Assembly: GCA_028829895.1 (NCBI GenBank)
Contig: CM054182.1
Location: 18,403,001-18,467,000 of the forward strand
Source of the DNA: Sinotaia quadrata
Taxonomy: Eukaryota; Mollusca; Gastropoda; Architaenioglossa; Viviparidae
Direction of reading: 5' to 3'
DNA length: 64,000 bases
The notes beneath the pieces were generated by a model. The model was not told the origin of the DNA, did not search any database, and worked only from the letters and a program-made list of their open reading frames with translations. The translations under genes and the position numbers were made by a program. This document shows positions 13,198 through 25,416 of this stretch, one piece after another (positions within the stretch are counted from its first letter, which is position 1; each line of letters starts with the position of its first letter).

Positions 13198-15838
13198 TAC
13201 AGTCTATGTACAATGTCAAGGTTCAGTGAAATGTCTTTTTTATTTATCAGGTATGTACATCAGTGAAACTGAGTTAATGTAGACAAACTACATTTATGCA
13301 TTACAGATGCATTTTAATGTATGTAAATAAAATTCACTAAATACAGATATATGGTTTTATTGAGAGTAACATTAAAACAGCTTACACCCAGGCACAAATA
13401 CTATTCTTAACAGGATTCAGCTTTTTTAACAGCTTTGGAGTATGCTGACAAGAGAAAACAAGTGTTCAAAATCTCCACAGGGAGCATAGAGCTGAAGTAA
13501 GTTTAACCGTTAAACTTTAAGGTGAATACAAACTAAAAAGAATAGTTTATAAAGAATAGCTTCTTAAGTCCATGTCACAGAACTCCCAAACACATTAATT
13601 TCATCAGAACTATTTTGTTCTGTGAAATAATCAAATAATCAGTGAAATTAAAACTAAATCAAAAACAAGTCTACTTTTCAATATCCTAGACTTGGTGTCA
13701 GTATCTATGTATCAGGATATTTTTTTCTATATTCTGCCTGTACTCTTTGAGTAGCTCTGTTTCAATTCAGAGATGACAAATTTGAGGCTTTTGTGCCATG
13801 GTATTTGGAAAGAGTGAGATGCATTCTCACCAATGTAACGGACAGACGTCTCAGGGTGCAGTTCTCTATCCAGAATAGTCTTCTAGAATATGCATCTCTA
13901 GACTATTTTAACTCTATGCCTGAACTATAGCAAGGTACTAGATGCTGTCAGACTGTCATGCTCCAGAACACATTATTATACTCCGCTGCATCATGAACAA
14001 AATTTATGTTAAAGCTATACACTTCTTTCCACTAATCTGTATAATCTATACATGAATAGAGTGAACACATTTTACTGGGATCAGACCAGAAAATTTATAT
14101 GAAACCGTTATATTCATAGAATTGTCCATAAGTAAACAAGATATTTTGTATCTGTTTAAATATATATGAAATTAAAAATGTGATGTGAACATATACTAAA
14201 TTGTATTAATCTTCTAGTCCCTTGTTTTACATACAATAAGCTAACCTTTTTTAAAAAGTACAATCTAAAGGCCACTATTCTTTTGCATGCTTGACCCTTT
14301 TTCATATGCAGTAGGTTAAATATTTTTTTACATGCAGCAGACTAACTTTTATTGTAGGGAGTTTCTTTTGTTGCTTTTCTTTAACCTCAGCAAACTTCTT
14401 GGTGGAGGGATAGAGAGCATGGCCATTACAGAAGCATTTGGAGAGTTCAGGACAGGAAAGACACAACTTTCTCATACTCTTTGTGGTATAGATACAAGTG
14501 TCTATAGATCACTGAACATAATGAATATTTGAGAAAAGAAATTATGTGTAGTCTCTTTCATTGATTCACAACGGTTTCAGTGATGAGTTAAAATTGTCTA
14601 AAATCTCTTTTACTAATATTTGTTATGGCAGTTGTTCTATTATTGATTTTAAAATGTTTATAGCAATTTACCTGTTACAAATGTAAATATTTGTCATGGC
14701 AGTTGTTCTGTTATTGATTTTAAAATGTTTATATAGTAATTTACCTTTACTCATGTAAATATTTGTCATGGCAGTTGTTCTGTTATTGATTTTTAAATGT
14801 TTATAGTAATTTACCTGTTACTAGTGTAAATATTTGTTAAAGCAGTTGTTCTGTTATTGATTTTAAAATGTTTATAGTAATTTACCTTTACTTGAGTAAA
14901 ATGTTTATAGCAATTTACCTGTTACTAGTGTAAATATTTGTCATGGCAATTGTTTCTGTTATTAATTTTAAAATGTTTATAGTAATTTACCTTTACTTGA
15001 GTAAAATGTTTATAGCAATTTACCGGTTACTAGTGTAAATATTTGTCATGGCAATTGTTTCTGTTATTGATTTTAAAATGCTCTTGTAAATATTTGTCAT
15101 GGCAGTTGTTCTGTTATTAATTTTAAAATGTTTATAGTAATTTACCTGTTACTAGTGTAAATATTTGTCATGGCAGTTGTTCTGTTATTGATTTTAAAAT
15201 GTTTGTGGTAATTTACCCATTACTAGTGTAAATATTTGTCATGTGATAGGAAACTGAGTGTAATTTTCATAGTAATACATTTATTCTGTACTGAAATACT
15301 TTTATTTCTTCTAAGTTTAATATATAGAACTTCTTACAATGCAGCAAAATCCATAAATGATTATACAATTAAGGACATGTATGATACACATATACAGACT
15401 TATGCTTTATACATGTAGATTCAAATCTTCTATTTCATGTATATTAATTTTCTGCCATTTGTTGTTAATTGCAGTTACAGCTCAGCTTCCTACAGAGCAA
15501 GGCTACACTGGTGGAAAAGTAGTCTTTATTGACACTGAGAACACATTGTATCCTTTAGAATAGATTCATAAAATGATTGCCTAAACTTATTTAAATAAAA
15601 ATGTCACTTTCTGTTTGGTGTAGTTTGGTATTCATCTATTTTCTTGATTTAGAGTCCACAATGTACATATGTCAAAAGAAAAGGTATGATTTGTGGTGAA
15701 CTCATGTGAAATCAGAGAAAAAAGATCTGATTAAGGTGAAAATAGCTATATAGTATTTGTCATGTCCTATGCCCATCACTTTCTATCCTGGTTTTAAGAA
15801 AGTTCTCAATAATGTAATAATGTAACTGAATGGGGATG

Positions 15839-15873
<35 letters not shown>

Positions 15874-18800
15874 TCAGACACTTTTTTGACCCAAACATAT
15901 TGTTAAAGACCTTTCAGAACTTGTGGCCAAAATTTCAAGTGAAAGATCTAAAACTTTCTAAAAGGAGGTTGTTGTTTTTTCTTTCTTGCTTGCATTTTTT
16001 TTTTTTTTGGAGGGGTACATGATTTTTGAGATAGTTTTTAGCTATTTAAATTCTTACCTGTTTAAACCTTTAGAAAATAATGAACTTGAAATTACATGTT
16101 TTAAAACTATTTTCTAGTTGTCTTATCGTCAACATAAATGAACAATGAAATACATACTTTGAGAATCTGCATTAACAAACTTCTTATAGTGATGAATTAT
16201 TTAGATGACTAATGGATCCATTCTTTTTGGCAAAGAATAGTCTACCTGATTAAGGTATTCAGTTTCCCATAAAGTTTTATGTGATTAATGCACAGCACCA
16301 TGAAAAAAATCATATTTTTGTTAAAATTGAAAATTTATCTCTGTATATTACCATTGCATAAAGAAATATATCTAGATATTTTCTGTCCATCTCTTCAGGA
16401 GAAAGATATTTGTCAGAGTCATCATAGCTAAAATAAGCTAAAATAGGTCATTAGATAAATATTCTTTACTAGTATACCATAATTTTGTTTAAGGCCACAA
16501 AATTAAGAGTTATTCCAGCTTGTTAATTTGTCCTGACAATTTACCAGATGAGCGTAGTTGTCCTCTTGCCTTTCCAGTTTTTCAAATCTTTCCTCTCTTC
16601 TGTTGGGGATTAAGTGGACATCACTCATGGACACACTACCTCTTATGTCCCCACTGTGGAGTGTGTAGGCTCTTGGCTCTTTCTTGACTCTTATAGTATG
16701 CTTTCCGATAAACATTTAGGGGAAAATGTATATTGAAATTTTTTTTCCTTATTATAATATTGCCACTTTTTGCCCTGTACAAAACGCTGTATAAATCTGT
16801 AGCTAATATTAGAAGTAAATATGCTATCGATTGTTTTAGTTTTAACAGCACCTTGGTATTTATGGTTAATAATATTAATAGTTATATACTGGTATATTGT
16901 GCAACAATCTCAATTTTCTACTAATTAAAATTATTAAAAGTTGATAAATAGAAATTAAAATGTTTTAAATGTATGGATGTATGAATTTTTTTATCAGCTG
17001 CATCAGTTATAGTTAGTGGTATGAAGAAAATGTATTTCTTTACATAAGTGAGTCGTCCTGATAGACTACGTGATATTGCTGACAGATTTAATCTAGATCA
17101 AAGTGCTGTCTTGGATAATGTTTTGTATGCCAGGGCATATACAAGTAAGTGAATAAAAATGTAAATGTTCATAAATAAATAGAAAAAATGTTATTATCAT
17201 GGATATAAATTCTTGATTTTTTAATAGGTTAATCCCCATTTTGTTTTACCATGATTAGGTAATTATATCTTTTAGAAGTTCAGTGTATTGCAGTTTGTTA
17301 GTGCTGAAACCATTTACTTGATAAAGTTATAGACTGCCATCTTATATATGTGACTTTACTATTCAACATCATTTATATACACACTTTGTTATTATTGCTT
17401 ACATTGCAAAGACTTCTTATATAGACTAAAGCAAACGTTATGAACTGACTAGTAATTTTTCTTCTTTTTTTTTTTTCAGTATATACAATGTTTTTTTCAG
17501 TATATACAATTGTTCAGTATATATGACCTTTAAATCTTATAACCATGTTCCAATGTTGTAACATTATTTTATGAAGTTTGGAATATATAAATCATCAAAG
17601 ATAAAATTACATGATTTTTCTCAATTTGGAACACACAAAATGGTATTTTATGCTTTATAGGCATCGGTCCAGTAGATGTTTTTATTAACTTTCAAATTAT
17701 GCAAACATAATTACTTAATTGCTAGTCAGTAATAAAACTGTAAACAGGCTATTAATAATATTCATTTCAAAGACATGCTGAAGATATGATCATTTGGAAG
17801 CTTAAATTTCCAGAATTGGTGAAACATCTCTATCATATTCAGTACCAGCAAAAATCATTGAAATCATTGATTTTGTTAACTTTATATTAGTTTAATACCC
17901 AGAAGGGAAGACACAAAGAATAAATATTTAGTCAGAGTAGAAAGTTTTATTTTTATCTTTTATATTCAGAAATTTGTTTGATCGTGTGCTAACATATTTA
18001 TAGTATTCTGATCAATGCTTTTAAGTTAATTTTTAATTACCTTCATAACAAACTTACATTAATATTGATTATTAATTACTTTCATTATACTAAAAGGATA
18101 CTTATGGTACTGAGGTCAATACATTTTAACTTAATTTTTAATTACCTTCATAACAAACTTACATTAATATTGATTATTAATTCCTTGCACTGTACTGAAA
18201 GGATAGTCTTCAGTACTACACTTTATACTTTTGTTAGCATTGTAAAACTAGAAAGAAAAAAACAATCTTGTATTGATCTTCAGTACTAAATTATATACTT
18301 TTGTTTCATTGTAAAACTAGAAAGAAAAAAGCAATCTTGTATTGGTCTTCAGTACTAAATTATATACTTTTGTTTCATTATAAAACTAGAAAGAAAAAAG
18401 CAATCTTGTATTGGTCTTCAGTTCTAAATTATATACTTTTGTTAGCATTGTAAAACTAGAAAGAAAAAAGCAATCTTGTATTGGTCTTCAGTTCTAAATT
18501 ATATACTTTTGTTTCATTGTAAAACTAGAAAGAAAAAAGCAATCTTGTATTGGTCTTCAGTACTAAATTATATACTTTTGTTTCATTGTAAAACTAGAAA
18601 GAAAAAAAGCAATCTTGTATTGGTCTTCAGTACTAAATACTTTTGTTAGCATTGTAAAACTAGAAAGAAAAAAGCAAGCTTGTATTGGTCTTCTCCAATC
18701 CATAGGTGAACACCAATATGAACTTCTGGATTTTGTAGCTGCCAAGTTCTATGAAGAGCCAGGTGTTTTCAAGCTTTTGGTATTTAGTTTTCTGTGCTTT

Positions 18801-21800
18801 TAAATAAGCATATATTTAATTTTAATATGTGTGATATCTGTTACATTTAAGATTACCTAAGTTTCATTTAGTAAAAATAAATATTAATATATATATATAT
18901 GGTTTACTGATATTTTCTTATAATTAAAGGGAAAAATGCTAGAAAAGATCCTTCTGGTCATGAGAAAACTGTAGCTGACTGGGCAACTGCCACTGCACCT
19001 ATAGAAGAGTCAATGGTCAAAGTAGATCTATCTTGAAGATCCTTCTGGTCATGAGAAAACTGTAGCTGACTGGGCAACTGCCACTGCATCTATAGAAGAG
19101 TCAATGGTCAAAATAGATTTATCTTGAAGATAGAATCTAACAGTAGATGAATATGTCCTCTACCCCACCATTGCTAAATGTGAAGGGCATGCTACTAGTT
19201 AATGAAAATGATGATTATATTAATTAATCGTTCATTAACTAATTACAAGTGATGAGAATCTTAATATATTTTATTAATGATCCTCCAACAGATTCTACTT
19301 GTCCCTCACTTGACGGATATGCAGGCATTGTAAACGCTTTCTCGCTTTCACAACATAAACGTTTACAATCAGATAATCTTTCTATAGGTGGAAAACTTCT
19401 TACTAAAGGAGAAGACAAATCTAACTTGTAATCTATATTTACCAAGCCCCCATCCACCCACTTTCTTCTCCAACATAAGATTATCAATATGTGTAAGGTC
19501 AATAAATTTAACAATAAATTTATTAAATCAACAATTAAATATATATATGACAATTACAATTAAATAATTACTTGACATCAATATTCCATGAACTCATATT
19601 CAAATAATTTTCACAGTCTCTCTCTATATATAAAAAATATAATTACAGTTCAACAATACAGTCAATACAAATCGCAGGTTAGTCCTATCAGAGAATAGAA
19701 ATGGAGCTATTAGAGGTAAGTTATTGTAATATTTTTAAGCACTGCTTTGACGGTCTTTCACTGGCCTTTGCAAAAATGTCCATTAACATGTATCTCCTAC
19801 CTCATGCATGGAAACTGCAGTTTTCAGAATTCTCCCAATGTGTCCAGCTTATATATCAAGGGTGTTTAGCGTACTTCCTCATGCTTACACACACCACAAT
19901 GGACGTTCCCATGCCTTCCTGGTCATACAGGTTTATGAAAGGTGACCACATGAAGGGTAACTGGGAACTTGAAACTTGGAACTCAAACTCAAACTTAAAG
20001 CTTGAAACCTAAAGTCAAAAGTCAAAAGGCCACTTGTTCACTACAAAATACAATCAAGGAGTAAACCTATGTTTCCCATTTATCACAATATAAATCCACT
20101 CTATCTCACATCCCATTCTCAACTTAACAATCTCCTGCAATAGTATTTATTAGCCCAATACACACATGATAAAATAAACACAGCATATCAAACAATGTCA
20201 AGTGTTAGCACACTACATGTGTACAGCTTAGTTCAAACATTCGTAGAAATAAAAGTCAACTCACAATGTTCATCTCTACATAAGCACAAGTTTAACATAT
20301 CAACAGTCCATTCTCTCTTAATCAGTCAGTTTTAACTCACCATCAAGCAAACGACTGCCTTTCAGAGCTGGACTTTTCCTTCCATTCAAAATTCAAAAGT
20401 GATTAGAGAGTGGAATTTTACCGTTTCTCTCTTAAATATTTCTTCATTAACTCTCATTTATTCTCCCAGATATGATTCTTACTAGCATGCTAACACTAAT
20501 CTCTCTGAATACAGTCAAGCTGTCTCTCACCTCTTGGCACTTCCTGGATACATCCCCTCCCCCACAATCAATACTACTTTTTTCCTACAGCATTTTAGTT
20601 AAATTTAATCTTTTAATTATACAAAATAAAAATTTCTTATAAATAATTGAAATAATAACTAAAACAATTTCACAACACCATCATTTGTTTATCTATCTTT
20701 TGAGATATGGGCTCCATGCTCCAGGTTATATGCAATGTATTCTGTATAAAGAACTCTTACAGTATGTTCCTCTGGGTGTATGATAGAAAAATATTCTTGC
20801 CCTGCATTTTACTATGTCATATTGCAAAATTTCATTATTGCAGGCCTGAATAAGAGTAACTTTGTATGCTTTTACCTATATCATGCAATCATGGAATAGT
20901 TTAAACCATATTTTCTTTTAAATCTATTTAGTTATTATTTGACATATTAGGTAATTACATAAACAGAGACAGGATAATTAAATATATACAGTTTTGGATG
21001 CAATCAAGCCACTTAATTATCTGTAAATGTGGGCAACATATCAAACTAGTGCATTATTTAATATTGTTTAAAATCTGTTGTTTAACTTTTGACAAATCAT
21101 TTTATTTAAGTCTAGTTATTCTTATCGGGCAAACAAATTAGTACACAAAATGCAAGATTAGTCTAAAGTCATTATTTCTTGCTATTATTGGGTAATGATG
21201 TGCAGCATTTTTCAGAATATTTTAAAGGCTGAATTGAGGAAAAAATACACACAAAATATACAAATTTCTTTGTCTGGTGTACTCAGTGTTTTGTCAAAAA
21301 TATATAGAATTAAAATATTCAGTGTTTGTAATAATGTGTTTTGTCATGCATAAGCAAACACACATTCACACAGAGACACACACGAACACATACACATATA
21401 CTCTGTTTATACTTAAATGTTGTGCTGGAATACAGATTATTGATTCCATTATGGCTTTGTTCCGAGTGGACTTCAGTGGTCGGGGAGAACTTGCTGACCG
21501 ACAACAGAAACTAGCCCAACTTTTATCTCGTCTGCAAAAAATCTCAGAAGGTAAGTTTTGCCTACTCTTATGAAATGTTCAACTTGTTCAGAATAGAAGT
21601 TATAAATATTTTGCTCTTTGCAAGTGCATTATTAATTATATGTATCAATGCAATATGAAATTTACCAAAAATTACTTACAAAATATACAAGATAATAAAT
21701 ACAATCATCATAATTTAATCTAAATGCATTCAACAGGTCAGTATTAATAAAAGCAGATAAACAAGAAAAATATGTACAGTTAATTGAATATCTTCCAAAT

Positions 21801-24800
21801 GAAATATTGTAATTAAGTAGTTTTAGTAAAAAATAAAATCAAATCAATATTTGTATTTGTTCTTGTCTTGTGTGTCTTTAGAGCTCATAAGTAATAAATT
21901 TACAGGCTATTATTAAATGTTTGCTTCTAGAAACATGCTACTTACATAACTGTATGCTAAATGTTGGCTTCTAGAAACATACTATTAATATAATAGTATG
22001 CCTAATGTTTGCCCCCAGAAACATACCATTCACCTAAAAGTATGCTAAATATTTGCTTCCATAAATATACCATTAATCTAATGGCATGATTGTTTGCCAT
22101 CATCTGTTTCTGTTTAACATACAAATGTCTGCACATATCAGGACAAGAATACATATAGACTTGCTTAGACTTAGTCCCTTAAAATGAAATGATAAATCAC
22201 TCAAAGCTGTTTGCCCTTGAAAGGGACAATGCTTACCAAGGCTGTGCACTTTTGTAAAGTTTTCAAGGGCATCTGCTTCCATCTATATTTATTCATTGCT
22301 GTTGGTACCATTCATTTCTATTTCCTTTTTCTACTATTCCACAAATCTTGCATATATACACTGATTACATAAACATATCTATTTAAGCAATAAATCTCCT
22401 TTGCAGTATAGTCACCTGATTGTACATGCAAAGAGGTAATTTTTAAAAGAAAGCAGTATTTACCATTTGTCCATGCTTATGTTCCCACCCAGCCTGCCTG
22501 CTATTGCCAAACTTTACAAGTGTGTACTAAGAAAGATTATTCCCATTCATGGGGTGGGCATCTCTTAATGATCATTCATTTAATTCTTTGTGGAGTCCTG
22601 ATAATCTTTAGTCACTCGTATGCAGCAGGTATATATATATGCCTTTATCCTCTAGATGTCAGAAATCTTATTTTTAAAATAATACTGTCTTTGAAAATCT
22701 GTTTTACTAAACTAGATAACAAGAATAAACTCATTATAGGCTGATTTAACTTTTTGTTGGATTTGGGGGGTCAGTTTTTGTAGCATAATCAAATGTATTA
22801 TTGATTTAGGAATTATGACTGTTGTGTGCATATTTATTTTGCTTATGAGTTTCCTGTTTCAGAGTATAATGTAGCATGCTTTGTAACCAATCAGATGACT
22901 GCAGATCCAGGAGCTACCATGAGGTAAAGAACTTTTTCATTATTCACTTTTATATTGTGTACTAGCTGCTGCAGAGTCGTGAAGATCACCGTAAGTTTAT
23001 TGCTCTGGATCTTAGTAAATTGATGCTGTAATAGTAACTAATTGCATGCATTTTGTGAGCTATAGTATTCGTAATAATATAAGTGTAATAAAAATAAAAT
23101 ATTGCTTACCAGTTTCCAGGCTGATCCAAAGAAGCCTATTGGTGGCCATATACTTGCACATGCATCCACAGTGCGAGTCATGCTTAGGAAAGGGCGTGCA
23201 GAAAACAGAATTGCAAAGATCTATGATAGGTAAGGAGAATATAATACAATTAAAAATCTACATATCTGAATTCTGATTATCCACAGGTCTAGTTGTCTAG
23301 TGCATCTGGCAAAACAAAATTAAACTCATGGGTTTCTTTGTAAAAAATGAACCAGATTTTAGGAATGAAGAGAAAGGAAATTTGCACATCCAATAAAGAT
23401 GTATTGTGCATTATAATCTTTAAATGGTTAGTGGCATTGTGCATTATAATCTTTAAATGGTTTGTGGCATTGTGCATTATAATCTTTAAATGGTTTGAGG
23501 CATTGTGCATTATAATCTTTAAATGGTTTGTAGCATTGTGCATTATAATCTTTAAATGGTTTATGACTAGACAATCCCAGCCTGTTGTCGTTTTGTTTTT
23601 ATGTAATTTATTCTTGTTCCTGAGCTGTTTAACTCCTCTCACTATTGTTGCCCGTTGTTTTGTTTAATATACTCTAACTAGATCTGTGTAACTCACTAAA
23701 CTGTTGCATTTTGTTTTGTTTAATGTACTCTACTAGATCTGTGTAACTCACTAAACTGTCGCCTTTTGTTTTATGTATTTATGTTCTAGATCCATGTAAC
23801 TCATTAGTTTGTGCCATTTCATTTTGTACAATATATTCTTGTTACTCAGATCCATATGACTCACCAACTCATTCTTTATGTAATACACTTAGTTAAAAAT
23901 CTCTATAATTCCTACCACCAACTTGTTGCCTTTTATATAACGCACTTATTTCAAAATCCCTCTCTTAGATGTTTGCTCTTTTTCACTCCAGGCTTAGCAA
24001 CAACTGGCTATGAATAAGTAGAACTTTATTATTCTCTTAAACAACTGCACAGGGGAGCCAATCACATCATGAAGAATAGACAATCCTATATGCTTTACAA
24101 AGAAGAGGCTGTCTTCTACAGATTGTTTTGTTGGTCAGAAGTATTAATGAGGGAGCTTCATTCATGTATATAATTCAGTTTTATTTTAAAATGATGGAAT
24201 AATTCACTTTATCTAGACTTTCACTACAGTTCAGGAAAGAAAACTATGTAAGAAAAATACTGCACCACCTCTGTAATGATTGTGCATTTAGGAACAAGAT
24301 AGCACTTACACTCAAATCCAACCTTCTTCCCTTTGTTTTTCTTTGTATACTGCATATTCTTATTTCTGTATTTATGTTGCTCCTGAAACCAATCTGTTTC
24401 TTTTTTTCTTTTGTAATTTATATTCTTGCTCCAGGATCCATCAAACTCCTACCACTAACCTGTCACTCTTGCATACATTCTTGTCCCTAAATCCATTCAA
24501 GTCCCACCCCTAATTTATTATCTTTGCATACACTTTTGTTCCTAGATACATACAAGTCCTACCACTAATTTATTATCTTTGCATACACTTTTGTTCCTAG
24601 ATCCATACAAGTCCTACCACTAATTTGTTATTTTTGCATACACTCTTGTTCCTAGATTCATACACATCCTACAACTAATTTGTTACCCTTGCATACACTC
24701 ATTCCTAGATTCATACAAGTCCTACCACTAACTTATTACCGCTGTATACATTCTTGTTCCTAGATCCATATGAATCCTATTCACCAGTCTCTTGCCCTTT

Positions 24801-25304
24801 ACTGTTGTGTAATTTCTAGATCCAAAATACATAGTGCTTAGTAAGCTGAACTATTACATCAATGCTTGGCTTTCTTTGAACAGATATTTTGTGTATTAAT
24901 TTACAAATAAATTGTTTAGGTATATGATCATATGGATTTTTATTATATGGGTACTTTTAGTCCTGGCTGAATTTGTTAAAAACCATAGTATTTAGGTTTT
25001 AATTAATGCCTAATTCTACTATCATATATTGAAATATTACAATTTTAAAATTAGACTATTTTTAGTGAAATGATAAAAAAAGCTCTTGCTGTTTATCAAA
25101 ATTAGATTACATTTGCAAATTTCAGATACACAAAACAGGAATGGCAATATAATTGCATATTCTTCAACAACACTCTAAAATGATTAATTTAATGAAGCAT
25201 AAACTTTATTTTTTAAATTGTTCCTATTCTACAGTCCTGATCTGCCAGAAAATGAAGCCATGTTTGCAATCACTACTGGAGGTATCGCTGATGCTAAGGA
25301 ATGA
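6966..25304 (+). CDS. DMC1: DMC1 meiotic recombinase, complete 13-exon gene
   Basis: Meiosis-specific RecA/RAD51-family ATPase that forms filaments on single-stranded DNA and catalyses interhomologue strand exchange in the nucleus. Coding exons: 6966-7019, 8251-8295, 8856-8906, 11005-11100, 13414-13496, 14391-14485, 15475-15547, 17053-17144, 18706-18779, 21436-21550, 22863-22923, 23113-23229, 25235-25304. Together they make 1026 nt, 341 residues plus TGA; human DMC1 has 340. All introns are GT-AG and all phases agree. The N-terminal helix-hairpin-helix region is in exons 2-4 ([20 protein letters not shown]). Walker A is GEFRTGKT in exon 6; Walker B, KLLIIDS, is split by the exon 9/10 junction. 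DMC1 rather than RAD51 is shown by [25 protein letters not shown] and the ending GGIADAKE. One difference is [12 protein letters not shown] where human has RKGRGELRIAKI. The exon 7 donor (gtatcc) and exon 8 acceptor are weak but are required by the reading frame. Confidence 0.97.
7040..7081. repeat. GTGC/GT microsatellite in DMC1 intron 1
   Basis: GTGC repeats pass into a (GT)n run only about 20 bases after the exon 1 donor. The rest of intron 1 (7020-8250) holds nothing I can identify. Confidence 0.85.
9781..9870. repeat. (CTAT)n / (CCAT)n microsatellite, DMC1 intron 3
   Basis: CCAT units at the 5' side change into about 16 CTAT units. It lies between exons 3 and 4. The remainder of this 2.1-kb intron contains degenerate TTAGGG-like motifs (10082-10146) and a loose tandem repeat at 10780-10920. 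Confidence 0.9.
10780..10920. repeat. Degenerate tandem repeat of about 55 bp, three copies
   Basis: Three diverged copies share a core like TTTGAAAACTAAAAAATAG followed by TTGTTTGTTTG. The array ends about 85 bases before DMC1 exon 4. Confidence 0.6.
11526..11551. repeat. (ATT)n microsatellite, DMC1 intron 4
   Basis: About eight ATT units. The same 2.3-kb intron also holds an (AT)n run at 11954-11981 and a hAT-like fragment near 12587. Confidence 0.85.
11953..11981. repeat. (AT)n microsatellite, DMC1 intron 4
   Basis: An uninterrupted AT dinucleotide run of about 28 bases. Confidence 0.85.
12587..12645 (+). mobile_element. hAT (Charlie-like) terminal fragment
   Basis: The sequence CAGGGATCAGCAACCT followed by GGCATGCTGAGCGATTTTT resembles the terminal consensus of hAT-Charlie-type DNA transposons (CAGGGGTC-GGCAACCT followed by GGCATGC). 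Only one end is visible and no partner terminus was found, so it is probably a truncated remnant. The match to the family is from memory. Confidence 0.4.
13111..13197. repeat. Compound (CT)n-(CA)n microsatellite, DMC1 intron 4
   Basis: About 40 bases of CT repeats pass directly into about 45 bases of CA repeats, ending roughly 215 bases upstream of exon 5. Confidence 0.95.
14620..15245. repeat. About 71-bp minisatellite filling much of DMC1 intron 6
   Basis: About nine imperfect copies of a unit containing ATTTGTCATGGCAGTTGTTC, then TTATTGATTTTAAAATG and TAATTTACCTGTTACTAG. Some copies carry partial internal duplications, for example an extra ATGTTTATAGCAATTTACC near 14900 and 15005. The array lies wholly between exons 6 and 7. 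Confidence 0.9.
15840..15872. repeat. (CA)n microsatellite, DMC1 intron 7
   Basis: About 16 CA units. Nothing else was identified in this 1.5-kb intron. Confidence 0.9.
18205..18690. repeat. 69-bp tandem array abutting the DMC1 exon 9 acceptor
   Basis: About seven copies of a unit containing CTTCAGTACTAAATTATATA, TTTGTTTCATTGTAAAACTA and AAGCAATCTTGTATTGGT. The last copy runs into the acceptor of exon 9: where other copies read GGTCTTCAGTACT it reads GGTCTTCTCCAATCCATAG, and the exon begins immediately after. See findings. Confidence 0.9.
18947..19128 (+). repeat. Two-copy 91-bp tandem duplication with coding-like content
   Basis: Copies at 18947-19037 and 19038-19128 differ at only a few positions. 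The first copy, read with the preceding bases, gives [18 protein letters not shown] then [13 protein letters not shown] and a TGA. It is in DMC1 intron 9, just after exon 9. The source gene is not recognised. It may derive from a captured or retroposed coding fragment. Confidence 0.8.
19205..19500 (-). repeat. Dispersed repeat, copy 1 (inverted relative to 57430-57720)
   Basis: On the minus strand this reads ...TTACACATATTGATAATC, GGTGGATGGGGGCTTGGTAA, TCTTCTCCTTTAGTAAGAAG and ATTAAGATTCTCATCACTTG. The same blocks in the same order occur on the plus strand at about 57430-57720. The two copies are diverged but plainly homologous, so this is an interspersed repeat family of at least 300 bp. Confidence 0.75.
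21909..22090. repeat. Diverged tandem repeat of about 58 bp, three to four copies, DMC1 intron 10
   Basis: Copies share AAATGTTTGCTTCTAGAAACAT followed by TAC(T/C)ATT...TAGTATGC, with increasing divergence toward the 3' side. The rest of the 1.3-kb intron shows nothing. Confidence 0.65.
23391..23561. repeat. 33-bp minisatellite, five copies, DMC1 intron 12
   Basis: Unit ATTGTGCATTATAATCTTTA plus AATGGTTTGTGGC. Because 33 is a multiple of three, both strands carry long open frames (repeat peptides [11 protein letters not shown] and [11 protein letters not shown]). These are by-products of the repeat, not genes. Confidence 0.9.
23665..23800. repeat. Two- to three-copy repeat around TAGATCTGTGTAACTCACTA
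   Basis: Copies near 23665, 23727 and 23785 share CTAGATC(T/C)(G/A)TGTAACTCA and a following TTTTGTTTT block. They may be an outlying, diverged part of the array at 24430-24800. Confidence 0.6.
24430..24800. repeat. About 57-bp tandem array, six copies, DMC1 intron 12
   Basis: Unit built on TCCTACCACTAATTTATTAT, CTTTGCATACACTTTTGTTC and CTAGATCCATACAAG. The copies are clearly related with scattered substitutions. It ends about 430 bases before the last DMC1 exon. Confidence 0.85.
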
Positions 25305-25405
25305 CACCTATAAAAAGCAACTACTCATAAATTAAGCAGAGTTCAAAGTTGTTTTTAACAATAGCCCTGCAAACTCTGATTTTATTTATTTTTTAAAGAC
25401 AACAA

Positions 25406-25416
25406 AATAAAATAAA
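25406..25416 (+). terminator. DMC1: DMC1 poly(A) signal, overlapping AATAAA hexamers
   Basis: Two overlapping AATAAA hexamers begin at 25406 and 25411, about 100 bases after the DMC1 stop codon, giving a short AT-rich 3' UTR. They are the first canonical signals downstream on the plus strand. Confidence 0.5.
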
